Below, piece after piece: positions 1 to 9,848 of a DNA stretch of 64,000 nt (position 1 is its first letter; every line of letters begins with the position of its first letter). The notes below the pieces were generated by a model, which saw nothing but the letters and a program-made list of their open reading frames with translations, ran no database searches and had not been told where the DNA came from. The position numbers were made by a program, and so were the translations under genes. The stretch is taken from the NCBI GenBank assembly GCA_015660995.1, contig JACTUC010000001.1, forward strand, positions 1 through 64,000. The letters run 5' to 3'. The DNA comes from Candidatus Methanomethylicaceae archaeon. Its GTDB lineage: Archaea > Thermoproteota > Methanomethylicia > Methanomethylicales > Methanomethylicaceae.

Positions 1-434
1 TTGGTGATTACCCTGAGCGCAACGGTGTCCTCGCCGACCCTGAACTCGTAGCCCTTGTACAGGTCTTCCGTGTTCTCCCTGACGAAGAGCATGTCTATGT
101 CGGGTCTCATGGCCTGCAGCCCTGGGTACGACTTTATCGGTCTGAGGTTCGCGTACAGGTCGAAGAGTATCCTGAGCTTGACAATCACGTCTGCTGCGCT
201 CTCCCCCACGGGTCCCTTGAGGCAAGCGTCCGAGTTCCTTATTGTCTCTATCGTATCTGCTGGGAGGGCTTCACCCCTCTTCTTGAGGCACTCGTCGCCA
301 GCCTCAGCCTCCATGAACTCCATCTTGATGCTGGTCTTTTCCTCCAACGCCGACAAGACCCTCAGCGTCGCCGATGTCTGCTCTGGCCCGATGCCATCGC
401 CCGGCATCAGCGCGATCTTGTACGTTTTTGTCAT
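1..434 (-). CDS. leuB: Isocitrate/isopropylmalate/homoisocitrate dehydrogenase family protein (3' end beyond window)
   Basis: Minus-strand translation MTKTYKIALMPGDGIGPEQTSATLRVLSALEEKT...LRPIKSYPGLQAMRPDIDMLFVRENTEDLYKGYEF, classic IPMDH/ICDH motifs; ATG overlaps leuD stop (ATGA). Absent from ORF track because open at the edge. Confidence 0.9.
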   Translation of the reverse strand, partial: MTKTYKIALMPGDGIGPEQTSATLRVLSALEEKTSIKMEFMEAEAGDECLKKRGEALPADTIETIRNSDACLKGPVGESAADVIVKLRILFDLYANLRPIKSYPGLQAMRPDIDMLFVRENTEDLYKGYEFRVGEDTVALRVIT

Positions 435-934
435 TTTATCTTCTCCTTCTCGACTCTCTTCTTCAGATTCTGCAGCAGCCCGCCATCCTTAAGGATATCG
501 AGCAGGAACTGGGGGTACCTCTCCGCCTCCACCGCTTCCCCATTCTTCCTCTCTATCCTGCCATTCTCCAGGTCTACAGCAACGATCTCCCCTTCCTTCA
601 GAACATCCCTAGCCCTCGGCGAGACGACAGCTGGGAGACCGATGTTTATTGCATTCCGATAGAAGATCCTGGAGAAGGACCTCGCCACAACCGCCCCCAC
701 TCCAGCATACTTGAGCGCGAGGGGGGCGTGCTCCCTGCTCGAACCGCATCCGAAGTTCTTCCCTGCAACGATGATATCCCCTATGGCTATCTTCGAGGAG
801 AAGTCTGCCACCAGTCCCTCTAGCGCGTGCTCTGCCAGTTCGTTGGGATCTGTAAGGACCAGGTACTTCCCAGGGAGTACTACATCAGTGTCAACATTGT
901 CACCAAAGAGCCATACTTTACCCTTTAATATCAT
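431..934 (-). CDS. leuD: 3-isopropylmalate/homoaconitate dehydratase small subunit
   Basis: VWLFGDNVDTDVVLPGKYL and GKNFGCGSSREHAPLALKYAG motifs of the aconitase-swivel small subunit. Confidence 0.93.
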   Translation of the reverse strand: MILKGKVWLFGDNVDTDVVLPGKYLVLTDPNELAEHALEGLVADFSSKIAIGDIIVAGKNFGCGSSREHAPLALKYAGVGAVVARSFSRIFYRNAINIGLPAVVSPRARDVLKEGEIVAVDLENGRIERKNGEAVEAERYPQFLLDILKDGGLLQNLKKRVEKEKIK

Positions 935-936
935 GC

Positions 937-2193
937 CTATCTGCCCCCAAAGTACTTCCTCGGATCCGCAAGCTTTCCTTCAATCGCAGTTGCAGCAGCG
1001 GTCTCAGGAGACACAAGATAAACCTTGGATGATGTGCTGCCCATCCTACCGATGAAGTTCCTATTTGAAGTGCTCACGCAGTTTTCGCCATCAGCAAGGA
1101 TGCCCATGTGACCACCGAGGCAGGGGCCGCAGTTCGGGTTGCAGACTACGCCGTCAGCATCCATGAATATCTTGATGTATCCTCTGGCCTCGGCCTCGAT
1201 ATAGACCTTCTTGGAAGCTGGTATGACCACCAGCCTCGTCCCTGGGCTTACCTTCCTACCCTTCAGGATCCGCGCCGCAGCTTCAAGGTCCTCAAGCCTC
1301 CCGTTGGTGCAGGAGCCTATGAAGACCTGATCGGCTGTGATCTCCCCTGCCTCGCTTACCAGCTTCACATTGTCGACCGAGTGGGGTATGGCTACCTGGG
1401 GCTCGAGCTCCTCCAAGTCTACTCCAATTACTTTCATGTACTCAGCATCTGAGTCGCTGGCGACTGACGCTGCCTTTACGCCTGTGTAATCCAGCGTCCT
1501 TCTGTCGGGGTTCATTATGCCCGTCTTGCCCCCCATCTCTATTGCCATATTGCAGATAGTGAGCCTTCCGTCCATGCTCATATTGGCTATACCATTGCCT
1601 GTAAACTCTGCGGCGCAGTAGCGGGCTCCATCAACCCCAACGGTCCCGATGATCTTGAGGATCAGGTCCTTGGCGGATACCCCTTTCTCCATCTTCCCGG
1701 TTATCTCGAACTTTATGGTCTCGGGCACCCTGAACCAGAGCTCTCCCGTAATGAAGACTGATGCCATCTCGGTCGACCCTATTCCAGTGGCGAACGCCCC
1801 GAGAGCACCTAAAGAGCAGGTGTGCGAGTCCGCACCAACAACCAGCATGCCCGGCTTCACATAGCTCTCCGCGAGGATCTGGTGGCAGACTCCCTGCCTG
1901 CCGACGTCGTGATAATTCTTCAGGCCGTACTTCTTTGCATACTCCCTGAGCTGCTTGTGCAATGCAGCCGTGACAGTGGAGTTCGCCGGGACCTGGTGGT
2001 CTAGTATGATCACTACACGGTCCGTGTCCCAAGGCCTGTCGTACCCAACCTCCTTCAGCACGTTGAGGGTGAGGGGGCCCGTCAGGTCATGTATCATGGC
2101 GAGGTCTATCTTTCCCACCACGTACTCGCCCGGCTCGACCCGATCCCTTCCTGACGCTCTGGCCAAGATCTTTTCGGAGATAGTCATTGCCAT
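937..2193 (-). CDS. leuC: 3-isopropylmalate/homoaconitate dehydratase large subunit
   Basis: MTISEKILARASG..., GADSHTCSLGALGAFATGIGSTEMA, FIGSCTNGRLEDL, NPNCGPCLGGHMG; start chosen at 2193 rather than the upstream extension to 2307. Confidence 0.93.
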   Translation of the reverse strand: MAMTISEKILARASGRDRVEPGEYVVGKIDLAMIHDLTGPLTLNVLKEVGYDRPWDTDRVVIILDHQVPANSTVTAALHKQLREYAKKYGLKNYHDVGRQGVCHQILAESYVKPGMLVVGADSHTCSLGALGAFATGIGSTEMASVFITGELWFRVPETIKFEITGKMEKGVSAKDLILKIIGTVGVDGARYCAAEFTGNGIANMSMDGRLTICNMAIEMGGKTGIMNPDRRTLDYTGVKAASVASDSDAEYMKVIGVDLEELEPQVAIPHSVDNVKLVSEAGEITADQVFIGSCTNGRLEDLEAAARILKGRKVSPGTRLVVIPASKKVYIEAEARGYIKIFMDADGVVCNPNCGPCLGGHMGILADGENCVSTSNRNFIGRMGSTSSKVYLVSPETAAATAIEGKLADPRKYFGGR

Positions 2194-2358
2194 TAAAAAT
2201 CGCCGACCCTCGCATATCTGTGTGGTTAGATTTAAAAATTTCCTATACAAGGAATAGGATGAGAGACCGACCAACTCAACTATCGTTGCCTTTTTCTGAA
2301 CGTGCATTTAACGCAAGATTCATATATCGGAGTCAAATATATCGAAATACGTAAGCCT

Positions 2359-2904
2359 ATGTACTGCGATCCTGTCTCAAAGAGCCTCGAGTGGAGCAGG
2401 AAGGGCTACATGGGCATGGCCCTGTTATTGATGATCAACGAAAAGTCAATGACTGGGTATGACATCATGCGGCTAATGAGCGAGATTACTGAAGGGCACT
2501 GGAAGCCAACCCCAGGAGGCGTGTACCCCGTCCTGAAGAGGCTGGAGGGCGGGGGTCTCGTCCATGGCGAGTGGTCGGCAAAAAAGGGGAGGCGCAGGAA
2601 GGCCTACGTGATCACAGATGAAGGCAGGAAGAGCCTAGACAGGGTCCTCCTAAGGCAGAGCGAGATTGCCTTTGGCATTAACAGGCTCTTTGACAGCTTT
2701 CTGAAGGACATATTTGAGCTCTCCACCCCGCAGGTGTCCCCGCCAAGCATCTTCACAATGGTATTCCAAGAGGAGATGCCAGACAAAGCCAAGGATATGG
2801 AGGAGCGGCGCGAGATGATAATTAGCCTCATTCAATCCCTGCAGCAGACATTAGGCATTCTTGACGAAAGGCTAAAAGCCGCTAAGAAAAAGTCTACTTT
2901 TTAG
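2359..2904 (+). CDS. PadR family transcriptional regulator
   Basis: GYMGMALLLMINEKSMTGYDIMRLMSE...PTPGGVYPVLKRLEGGGLV...RRRKAYVITDEGRKSL is the PadR winged helix. Confidence 0.88.
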   Translation: MYCDPVSKSLEWSRKGYMGMALLLMINEKSMTGYDIMRLMSEITEGHWKPTPGGVYPVLKRLEGGGLVHGEWSAKKGRRRKAYVITDEGRKSLDRVLLRQSEIAFGINRLFDSFLKDIFELSTPQVSPPSIFTMVFQEEMPDKAKDMEERREMIISLIQSLQQTLGILDERLKAAKKKSTF

Positions 2905-3757
2905 CAAGGTTCAGAGCATACTCCACGATCTTCCCAGGTATGTCCACCTCTGATACCGACATCGCCCCCTTGAATTCCACGGTGCTGTTGACCTCGTGTA
3001 TTACCTCACCACTCTTTGTTTCCATCGCGTCGACCCCAAGCACGCCTCCGCCTACGGCGCTGGCTGCCTTCAGGATCATCTCCCTCAGCCTCTCGTTAAG
3101 CGAGCAGACCTCAGCCCTACCGCCTCTGGCGATGTTGGTTCTCCAGTCGTCAGGCGCTGAATACCGGTATATCGAGGCAACGATCTCGTCTCCAACGACG
3201 ACAGTTCTGATGTCCCTCGGCGGCCTATCTACCATCTCCTGAAGATAGTATATCTGGTAGAGGGGGTTGCCCATGTCTTCTCTATGCTCCATTATTGCTT
3301 GGGCTGTCTCGCGGTCCTTCAGCGGCGCTATGAGCCTCCCCCAGCTCCCGAAGACTGGCTTGATCACGGCTGGGTAACCCATCTCTTCAAGTGCCCTCAT
3401 CGCCTCCTCTGTTGTGAACGCCACGACGGTCTTTGGGGTAGGTATGCCACATTTCGCGAGCATTATGCTCGACAGGAGCTTATTGCCGCAGAGGCTCGCA
3501 ACGCTGTACCTGTTGATGACCCTGACGCCCTTGCTCTCGAGGATGGCAGTTATGTGGAGCCCCCTGAAATAGCTCACGCACCTCTCCAGCGCCACATCCC
3601 CGAAGATGTCGCCTTCACTTGATGGATCAGTGATCGTGAGATGCAGGTCTTTCGCGTCTATGCTTCTAAGATAAATACCCCTCTTCTCAGCCGCGTTGAT
3701 AAGTTCCTTCTCTTCAGTCCTTATCCTGTCGTAAATAAGAGAGAGGGAGGGGCACAC
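2894..3757 (-). CDS. lysX: LysX/ArgX-like alpha-aminoadipate (or glutamate)-LysW ligase, RimK/ATP-grasp family
   Basis: ATP-grasp sequence YPAVIKPVFGSWGRLIAPL...VLGVDAMETKSGEVIHEVNSTVEFKG; adjacent to lysW with a 3-nt gap. Confidence 0.88.
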   Translation of the reverse strand: MCPSLSLIYDRIRTEEKELINAAEKRGIYLRSIDAKDLHLTITDPSSEGDIFGDVALERCVSYFRGLHITAILESKGVRVINRYSVASLCGNKLLSSIMLAKCGIPTPKTVVAFTTEEAMRALEEMGYPAVIKPVFGSWGRLIAPLKDRETAQAIMEHREDMGNPLYQIYYLQEMVDRPPRDIRTVVVGDEIVASIYRYSAPDDWRTNIARGGRAEVCSLNERLREMILKAASAVGGGVLGVDAMETKSGEVIHEVNSTVEFKGAMSVSEVDIPGKIVEYALNLAKK

Positions 3758-3760
3758 GTT

Positions 3761-3946
3761 TTACTCTCCCCAGTCTTCCCCTTCAGACTCTGCCACCTTA
3801 AGCTCAAAATTGCCATTCTTGTCCTTCGAGGCCTCGAGCTCGGCACCGCAATCCTTGCAGCTTATGATCTCGCCCTCGATGACTTCCTTGACTTCAATAT
3901 CTCCATCGCATTCTGGACATTTAAGTTTCAATGCCTTTTCCTCCAA
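3761..3946 (-). CDS. lysW: Amino-group carrier protein LysW
   Basis: CPECDGDIEV...CKDCGAELE zinc ribbon and C-terminal EDWGE, the LysW signature. Confidence 0.93.
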   Translation of the reverse strand: MEEKALKLKCPECDGDIEVKEVIEGEIISCKDCGAELEASKDKNGNFELKVAESEGEDWGE

Positions 3947-4025
3947 ATGATTGTTTCCACACTAACAGAAATTTATGTTTATAAAACTTTCTGTAAATTA
4001 TTCTAGCTAGATATTGGCTTCCCAT

Positions 4026-4997
4026 TCAATAATCCGCAGTCTTCTGCTTCAGCTGCTCCGAGACCGCGCTGTCAAGTTCCTGTACAAACTGCTGGAACTT
4101 ACCCTTCGGGACCCTCGCGCCAGCGGCCATCGGGTGCCCCCCACCGCTCCCGCCGACCCTCTCTGCTACTTGGCTTAGCGCTTTGTTCAGGTCGATAGCT
4201 TCTGAGTGGGTCCTCAGGCTCATGTCAACGAAGTCCTTCCTGGTCTCCGCTCCGATCCCCACAAGTGTGCCAGCTGAAGCCTTGGAATATATTGCGCTCT
4301 TGCTCAGCGACCAATCGATGTCCCGTACGTAGGCGACGTTGCCCTGCACCTTAACCAAGTCCTTCATCTTCTTCCTCATCCACTCCTCGTTTATGCTCTC
4401 TTGGACCGCTCTCGTCACCAATCTCTCATCGGAGCTTGGGAGTTTGTTGCTCGCTAGGCTAAGGGCGATCTCCCTCTTGAAGTCATGGTTCCTTCCTATG
4501 GTGTCAATCGCCTGGATCAGCATCCCGCTCTCGAGGTAGAGAAGGCTCTTGTCCCAGTCCCACATCCACTTCTGCACATTATAGGTGTCGTCGAGGTAGT
4601 CGCCGATTGCACCATAGATTGCGACCCTGTTCATGTCGGACGGTATCATGGCCTGGTATTTCAGGAACGTGAGCTCCGAGACGCTTGCGCGCAGCACGTT
4701 CACGTACTCTCCCGGAAATGATCCCTGGTCGAAACCTGGCGGAATGGGATGGTGATCGATATAAAGCACGCTGGCGCCAAGGTCCCTTATCCTTCTGAGC
4801 TCCTCAATCGCCTCCTTCAGGCCTTGGGCGGGCAGGGCTATGTCGCAGACAGTCAGGTCGCCGTCCACCTGCTTCAGGTCCTCTGCAAGACCTGTGGGGT
4901 GAGTGAAGAAGAGCTTCGCCCCCTTGATTGCCGCGAGCGCTATCGCTCCAGAGCATATCCCGTCGGTATCGCCGTGGGCTAGAATCCAGTGAACCAT
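4026..4997 (-). CDS. DHH superfamily phosphoesterase
   Basis: HGDTDGICSGAIALAA, LYIDHHPIPPG, GGHPMAAGARV (DHH/DHHA1). Confidence 0.85.
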   Translation of the reverse strand: MVHWILAHGDTDGICSGAIALAAIKGAKLFFTHPTGLAEDLKQVDGDLTVCDIALPAQGLKEAIEELRRIRDLGASVLYIDHHPIPPGFDQGSFPGEYVNVLRASVSELTFLKYQAMIPSDMNRVAIYGAIGDYLDDTYNVQKWMWDWDKSLLYLESGMLIQAIDTIGRNHDFKREIALSLASNKLPSSDERLVTRAVQESINEEWMRKKMKDLVKVQGNVAYVRDIDWSLSKSAIYSKASAGTLVGIGAETRKDFVDMSLRTHSEAIDLNKALSQVAERVGGSGGGHPMAAGARVPKGKFQQFVQELDSAVSEQLKQKTADY

Positions 4998-5089
4998 GGT
5001 TAACAATTAGCGTAAATGAGATAAAAAAGAGATCGAAAGCGCGGAAAGGAAACGAACAAAATGGAAAGAAAGGTCGAGAGGCTTGCCGC

Positions 5090-6310
5090 TCAGCAGGCCC
5101 TGAAGTTCTCTTCCCACATCTCGTATGCCTTTATCATGTCCGCGGTCACGCTGGGTCTCCTGCGGGTGAAAATGTCCTTGAAGTCATCTATGGTTATCGG
5201 CCTTGGCTTCGAGTTTGCATCATGGATCAGCCCCGACTCGAAGAGCTCGCCTACGACCTTTAGCTGGACTGCCTGGCAGATATCCCTCACGTCGCTGCCG
5301 GAGAATCCCTCACTTATTGTGGCAACCTCCCTTATATCCACCCCTTGGAGGTTCAGCTTTTGGGTGTAAAGCTCGAACATCTTGAGCCTAGTATCGTAAT
5401 CGGGAACTGGGACGTGAATCCTCTTCTGGAAACGGCGGATGAACCCCCAGTCCAGAGCCCACGGCTTGTTCGTGGCGCCCACGACGTAGACAGACCAGCT
5501 CTTTCCCTTGTCTATCACGCCATCCATCTCCTTGAGGAACTGGTTCCTGACCCTTATCTCGCCACCCACTTCGTTGGAGTGGAGGCCTAGCAGCGAATCT
5601 ATCTCGTCGATGAATATGATCGACGCCTCCTTGTTGGAGGCCCTCTCCCTCGCTGACCGGAAGAGCTTTGCTACATTCTTCTCAGCCTCCCCCAGCCACT
5701 TGGACATTATCGATGCCGCGTCAACCGAGTAAAACGAGGCGTCTATCTCTGTCGCAACGGCCGCAGCGGCGAGCGTCTTGCCGCAGCCAGGTGGACCGAA
5801 AAGGAGTATTCCCCTCGGCCAGCCCAGAGGAAAAAGGTCAGGCCTCTTCGCTGGGTAGACAATTGCTTCCTTTAGTGATCTCTTGACGTCTTCCAGCCCA
5901 GAGACGTCGTCCCACCTGACGCACGGCTTCTCCACAACCAGGAGGTCCTCGTATCCCGACTTCTTAGACGGCGTTGCAGTCTCAGCTGGCCTCCCTTGGG
6001 GGGACTGGGGGGCAGTAGGCTGCCTGTTCATTGGCTGCAGCTCTGGGGCGCCATAATCCTCGTCTGCCGTCTCGGCAGCAGATCCGACCTGGAGGATCTT
6101 TATCCTCTCCTGGTACATCATTGCCCTCTGGACATAGACCTTGTTGAGTTCGTAACTGGGATAGAGGTTGACCATCTTCAGGAAGGCGTCTATTGCCTTC
6201 TGGTAGTAAGTTATCGCCAGCCCCTTTGAGCCCTGCTGGTCGAGCCTTGTCGCCTCCTTGGCGTACCTTATCGCAGCATTTTCTAGTTCATTCGCCGCTA
6301 TTGCTGACAC
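5090..6310 (-). CDS. cdvC: Vps4/CdvC-like AAA+ ATPase with N-terminal MIT domain
   Basis: N-terminal MIT-like helices; GPPGCGKTLAAAAVATEID, IIFIDEIDSLLG, WDDVSGLEDVKRSLKEAI; adjacent ESCRT-III genes. Confidence 0.93.
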   Translation of the reverse strand: MSAIAANELENAAIRYAKEATRLDQQGSKGLAITYYQKAIDAFLKMVNLYPSYELNKVYVQRAMMYQERIKILQVGSAAETADEDYGAPELQPMNRQPTAPQSPQGRPAETATPSKKSGYEDLLVVEKPCVRWDDVSGLEDVKRSLKEAIVYPAKRPDLFPLGWPRGILLFGPPGCGKTLAAAAVATEIDASFYSVDAASIMSKWLGEAEKNVAKLFRSARERASNKEASIIFIDEIDSLLGLHSNEVGGEIRVRNQFLKEMDGVIDKGKSWSVYVVGATNKPWALDWGFIRRFQKRIHVPVPDYDTRLKMFELYTQKLNLQGVDIREVATISEGFSGSDVRDICQAVQLKVVGELFESGLIHDANSKPRPITIDDFKDIFTRRRPSVTADMIKAYEMWEENFRAC

Positions 6311-6322
6311 TTGAGATCTCCT

Positions 6323-7132
6323 CTAAACCGTCATTATCTTGATCAGGCCCTTCCTCGAGAGCCCCTCGATTATGGTGGGGATTTCGTCCTCGGGCACATT
6401 GCAGCTACTGCTGCACTCCCCCATGTCGAACTCGCCCCCATTGGCCCTAAGGTAAACCAGCACAGCGCCCTCGTTTCCGCCCATATTCTCCGTAATGTTT
6501 GTCACGACTTTTGGCACTGGCATCTCTACGAGTTCCTCCTCCCCGCCTATCATGATGGCGGGCGCGCGCCTCTCAGCGATGGGCGGGACCGGGATCTCAT
6601 CCTCTATCCTGTCCCTTAGCAAGTTTGAAGCCTCTTCAATTATCTGGTCATTAAGCAGCGATTCAGGAATCCTGAGTGCCATCTCGTTGCATGGCTCGAT
6701 GCTCATCCCAACCATTGCCTCGTCCAGGACGCTGCCTATGCTGGAGAGCTCGTTTGAGACCTCCGGCATAACCTCAGCCAGCTGACCGGAGATCTGCTTC
6801 ACTACCTCGAGGGTCGGCTGAAGCTGCGCAAAGGTGGAGCCGATCTCCTTCAGGGTCTCCATCCTTAATATGAGCTGCTCAAGGAGCAGCATGCCATTGT
6901 TAACGGTCTTGCTGACCTTCTTCACCTCAGTCAGCTCGTTGGCAAATATCCTTGCCTTCTCTGAATCCTTCCTCACCAAGGCTTGGGTACAGGACTCGTA
7001 GAGTGTCCTCTCCCTGCCCTTGATCTTATTGCTCAATAGCTCGAGCTTCTTCCTCTGCTTGTTGAGCTTGATAATCGTGTCATCTAGCGTGTCCTTAAGA
7101 GGTGGAGAACGCCGGAAGAAGTTCTTGAACAT
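6323..7132 (-). CDS. cdvB: ESCRT-III/Snf7-like cell division protein CdvB with C-terminal winged helix
   Basis: Snf7-like helical core, proline-rich MIM2-like IPVPP segment and C-terminal wH region (EGAVLVYLRANGGEFDMGE...IIEGLSRKGLIKIM). Confidence 0.88.
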   Translation of the reverse strand: MFKNFFRRSPPLKDTLDDTIIKLNKQRKKLELLSNKIKGRERTLYESCTQALVRKDSEKARIFANELTEVKKVSKTVNNGMLLLEQLILRMETLKEIGSTFAQLQPTLEVVKQISGQLAEVMPEVSNELSSIGSVLDEAMVGMSIEPCNEMALRIPESLLNDQIIEEASNLLRDRIEDEIPVPPIAERRAPAIMIGGEEELVEMPVPKVVTNITENMGGNEGAVLVYLRANGGEFDMGECSSSCNVPEDEIPTIIEGLSRKGLIKIMTV

Positions 7133-7256
7133 TTCTCTCCACCTCTTAGGACTACGCGGTTTGGGGAATTGGGGTTTTTCTTAAGCTTGATACCTCTGAA
7201 TAGTGATTTTTGTAGACAAAAAAAAGGGGATTGGGAGTAGCCAATCTTTTGCTCTC

Positions 7257-7895
7257 CTAGAATCCTGTCTTCTCCGTTGTTCCTACGCCTGCAGGAAGCT
7301 CTGGGAATTTCTCGCGTACCTTCTGCTCTGCGACAGTTGACGCCTCGTTGAGGATCTTCATCGCATCCTCATTAGCGCTGTCGAAGTTCAGGCTCAGTCC
7401 GCTGCTTTGTCCCGCATCGACGAGTATGCTGCTCAGTGTAGTGCTTATGTCGCCAAGTTCCCTCTCCGCCTCTGGCAGGAGCGTAGATATTCCTGTCCTG
7501 ACGTTCCTGATTACGCCCATGGCGGGGGCGAGGGTTACGACTATATCGCCGAGCTCTGTGACTGTGTTCAGCCTCATGACTATCTGTTCTAAAGCCATCT
7601 TGGCCTGCATCAGCATCTTTGACATCTTGCGGATCTCTGCCAGTTCATTGGCGTAGATCTTCGCATGGTCCATGTCATGCTTGGAGTAGGCATCGACGAC
7701 TTTGCTGAACATCATCCTGTCTCTCTCGTTGAACCTCTGGTTGGCGATTTCTAGCTTCTGTGTCTGGAGTTGTATGGATCGAACGGCAGCGTCAAGCCTC
7801 GGCTTCAGCGGGCCTGCTGGCCTTATTGAGTCCTTGATGCTTGTGCTGATTCCCGTTGTCTCCTTCCTCTCCCATCTATCCACGAATTTGCTCAC
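7257..7895 (-). CDS. ESCRT-III/CdvB paralog without winged-helix domain
   Basis: Same helical core as the upstream protein (DHAKIYANELAEIRKMSKMLMQAKMALEQIVMRLNTVTELGD), C-terminal KFPELP MIM2-like motif. Confidence 0.86.
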   Translation of the reverse strand: MSKFVDRWERKETTGISTSIKDSIRPAGPLKPRLDAAVRSIQLQTQKLEIANQRFNERDRMMFSKVVDAYSKHDMDHAKIYANELAEIRKMSKMLMQAKMALEQIVMRLNTVTELGDIVVTLAPAMGVIRNVRTGISTLLPEAERELGDISTTLSSILVDAGQSSGLSLNFDSANEDAMKILNEASTVAEQKVREKFPELPAGVGTTEKTGF

Positions 7896-7994
7896 TTTCG
7901 GTCACCACTCTCAGGTTCCTTTGCTTAAAGTTTATAAGACTCTTGTGACCAGAGAGGTGTGTAACCGCAGGGTCTGTCTCCTCGGTGACAAATA

Positions 7995-9344
7995 TTGGAG
8001 TTACAGGTTAAGCCTCTTGCCCAGGCTCTGACCAAGTTTGGGCTTACCGATTACGAGTCAAATGTTTACCTAGCCTTGATGAAAAATGGTCCCTGTGGGA
8101 TAAAGGATATCACCGCATGTAGCGGGGTGCCGAGGACAAAGGTTTATCCAGTTCTAAAAAACCTAGAGAAGAGAAAGCTAGTTAGCTTCTACCCCGATAA
8201 GCCAATAAAGGTTAGAGGCCTGGCACCGGACTCGTCGCTTACAAACCCCATAAAAAATATGGAACAGGATATTAAAGTTATGAAGCGGGCCATTCAAGAG
8301 CTGAGGAAGATCCACGAGAGTTCCTCTGCCAATGACCCGCTTGAGAAGAAGGAATACTGGATAACCCGCAACAAGGAGGAGGCACTCAAGCGGCTAAACG
8401 ATATTATCAATAACGCTTCAGAGGAGATCCTACTTTTCGTCAACCACGAAGGTCTGGACATCGTATCCAGCAGCTGCTACGATCAGATTAACCAGGCATC
8501 AAAGAATGATATTCAGGTGAAGATCTTGCTTAATGCAACTAAGCGCGACACCATCCTGCTGAACCGCTTCCTCGATCTTGTTACGATCAAGTACGTGCCA
8601 TTCTCGCCGGAGAACAATTTGATGTTGGTAGATGGGAAGGAGTTGCTAATATTCAAGAAGCTTTCTCTGAAAGATATAAAGAGCGTCACAATTGTAGCCG
8701 AGTATTATACTGGAGCAGACGTCTGTGACTTTTTGCAGGCGACCATGGCAGGCTTGGATATGAACACAGGGAAAGACTTGAGCATACTGATGCCTGTGAT
8801 CGAAAACTCGTGGCTTCCAGACAGCTACCTCAAGGATCCGAAAGTCAACCAGATACCTCCAATCTTCTACTACCACCTCATGGATAACCTGTCCACCCGG
8901 TTGGGTTCAAAGCTTAACCTGACACTGACAGACTTGGGCAGAAAGACCCTAGATTCGATCAAGAAAACAACTGTCCCATTCATCCCGGGCACCCTCCAAG
9001 AGGCCTTAAACCTCCTGAGTTCCCTCTACTTACTCAACGATGGTGTGGAATGCAAGTTCATCTACGACGAACCCCTGAACCTGCTAACCTGTGAGCTCAC
9101 AGGCGAGCTTACTCAATACTACAAGTCAGCGTCGGAGAGGGGCTTCCTGATACCGCCGTCCGTCTGGGGCTTCTTCCTGCTGGGGCTGTTGGACATATTC
9201 GGGTTCGATGCCTCGCCAATAGAGAACTCTTTCAACACAAATGAGAACATCTGGTACCTCCAGTACAAGCTCATAAGCAGAGCACCAGTGAAGACGGAGA
9301 AGCTCGGCGCAGACGAGAAGGAAGTCCTGCCAAAAATTACCTAA
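7995..9344 (+). CDS. TrmB-family transcriptional regulator
   Basis: LTDYESNVYLALMKNGPCGIKDITACSGVPRTKVYPVLKNLEKRKLV wHTH followed by a PLD-like/TrmB effector region. Confidence 0.8.
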   Translation: MELQVKPLAQALTKFGLTDYESNVYLALMKNGPCGIKDITACSGVPRTKVYPVLKNLEKRKLVSFYPDKPIKVRGLAPDSSLTNPIKNMEQDIKVMKRAIQELRKIHESSSANDPLEKKEYWITRNKEEALKRLNDIINNASEEILLFVNHEGLDIVSSSCYDQINQASKNDIQVKILLNATKRDTILLNRFLDLVTIKYVPFSPENNLMLVDGKELLIFKKLSLKDIKSVTIVAEYYTGADVCDFLQATMAGLDMNTGKDLSILMPVIENSWLPDSYLKDPKVNQIPPIFYYHLMDNLSTRLGSKLNLTLTDLGRKTLDSIKKTTVPFIPGTLQEALNLLSSLYLLNDGVECKFIYDEPLNLLTCELTGELTQYYKSASERGFLIPPSVWGFFLLGLLDIFGFDASPIENSFNTNENIWYLQYKLISRAPVKTEKLGADEKEVLPKIT

Positions 9345-9402
9345 GCAGCGTCCGGGACAATTTTATAAGACGAGCTTGCAGTTATTATGATGGTGAATAT
9401 TT

Positions 9403-9732
9403 TTGCCAAGCGTAAAAGTGGCCAAGATTAGTGAAATCCCGTCTGGCGGCAAGAAGAGCGTGAGGGCGTCGAAAACTAGAGTGTTAGTAGTAAATGTCGA
9501 TGGGAAGTTCTACTGCATACAGTCCGTATGCACGCACCACGCCAATCCCCTTTTCACTGGAAAACTCAAGGGCAAGGTCCTCTGGTGCGACAACCACTAT
9601 GCAAGCTTTGACGTCACAACTGGAAAGGTCGCAGACCCGCCAGTGGGAAGTGAATATCTTAAACTGGACCCGCTCAAGACCTACCCAGTGAAAATAGATG
9701 GTGACGACATTATAGTTGAAGTGCAAGAATAA
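9403..9732 (+). CDS. Rieske 2Fe-2S ferredoxin (TTG start)
   Basis: CTHHANPLFTGKLKGKVLWCDNHYASFD: CxH...CxxH Rieske motif. Confidence 0.9.
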   Translation: MPSVKVAKISEIPSGGKKSVRASKTRVLVVNVDGKFYCIQSVCTHHANPLFTGKLKGKVLWCDNHYASFDVTTGKVADPPVGSEYLKLDPLKTYPVKIDGDDIIVEVQE

Positions 9733-9848
9733 TCCTTTTTCTTATCTTTTTTATGATAATACCCTTTTGCCTGCCCCCTCCCTCCTGGCAAAACGGACAA
9801 TCTTTTTATAACAAGGTCAATTAGAGCAGAATGAAATTGATTCATTAA

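Noticed and set aside
55-492. Plus-strand ORF 55..492 (145 aa)
   Set aside because: Antisense to the recognisable IPMDH gene; no family motif.
1108-1452. Plus-strand ORFs inside leuC (1108..1452, 1649..1864 and similar)
   Set aside because: Shadow ORFs opposite a strongly supported CDS, as are most antisense ORFs in this fairly GC-rich window.
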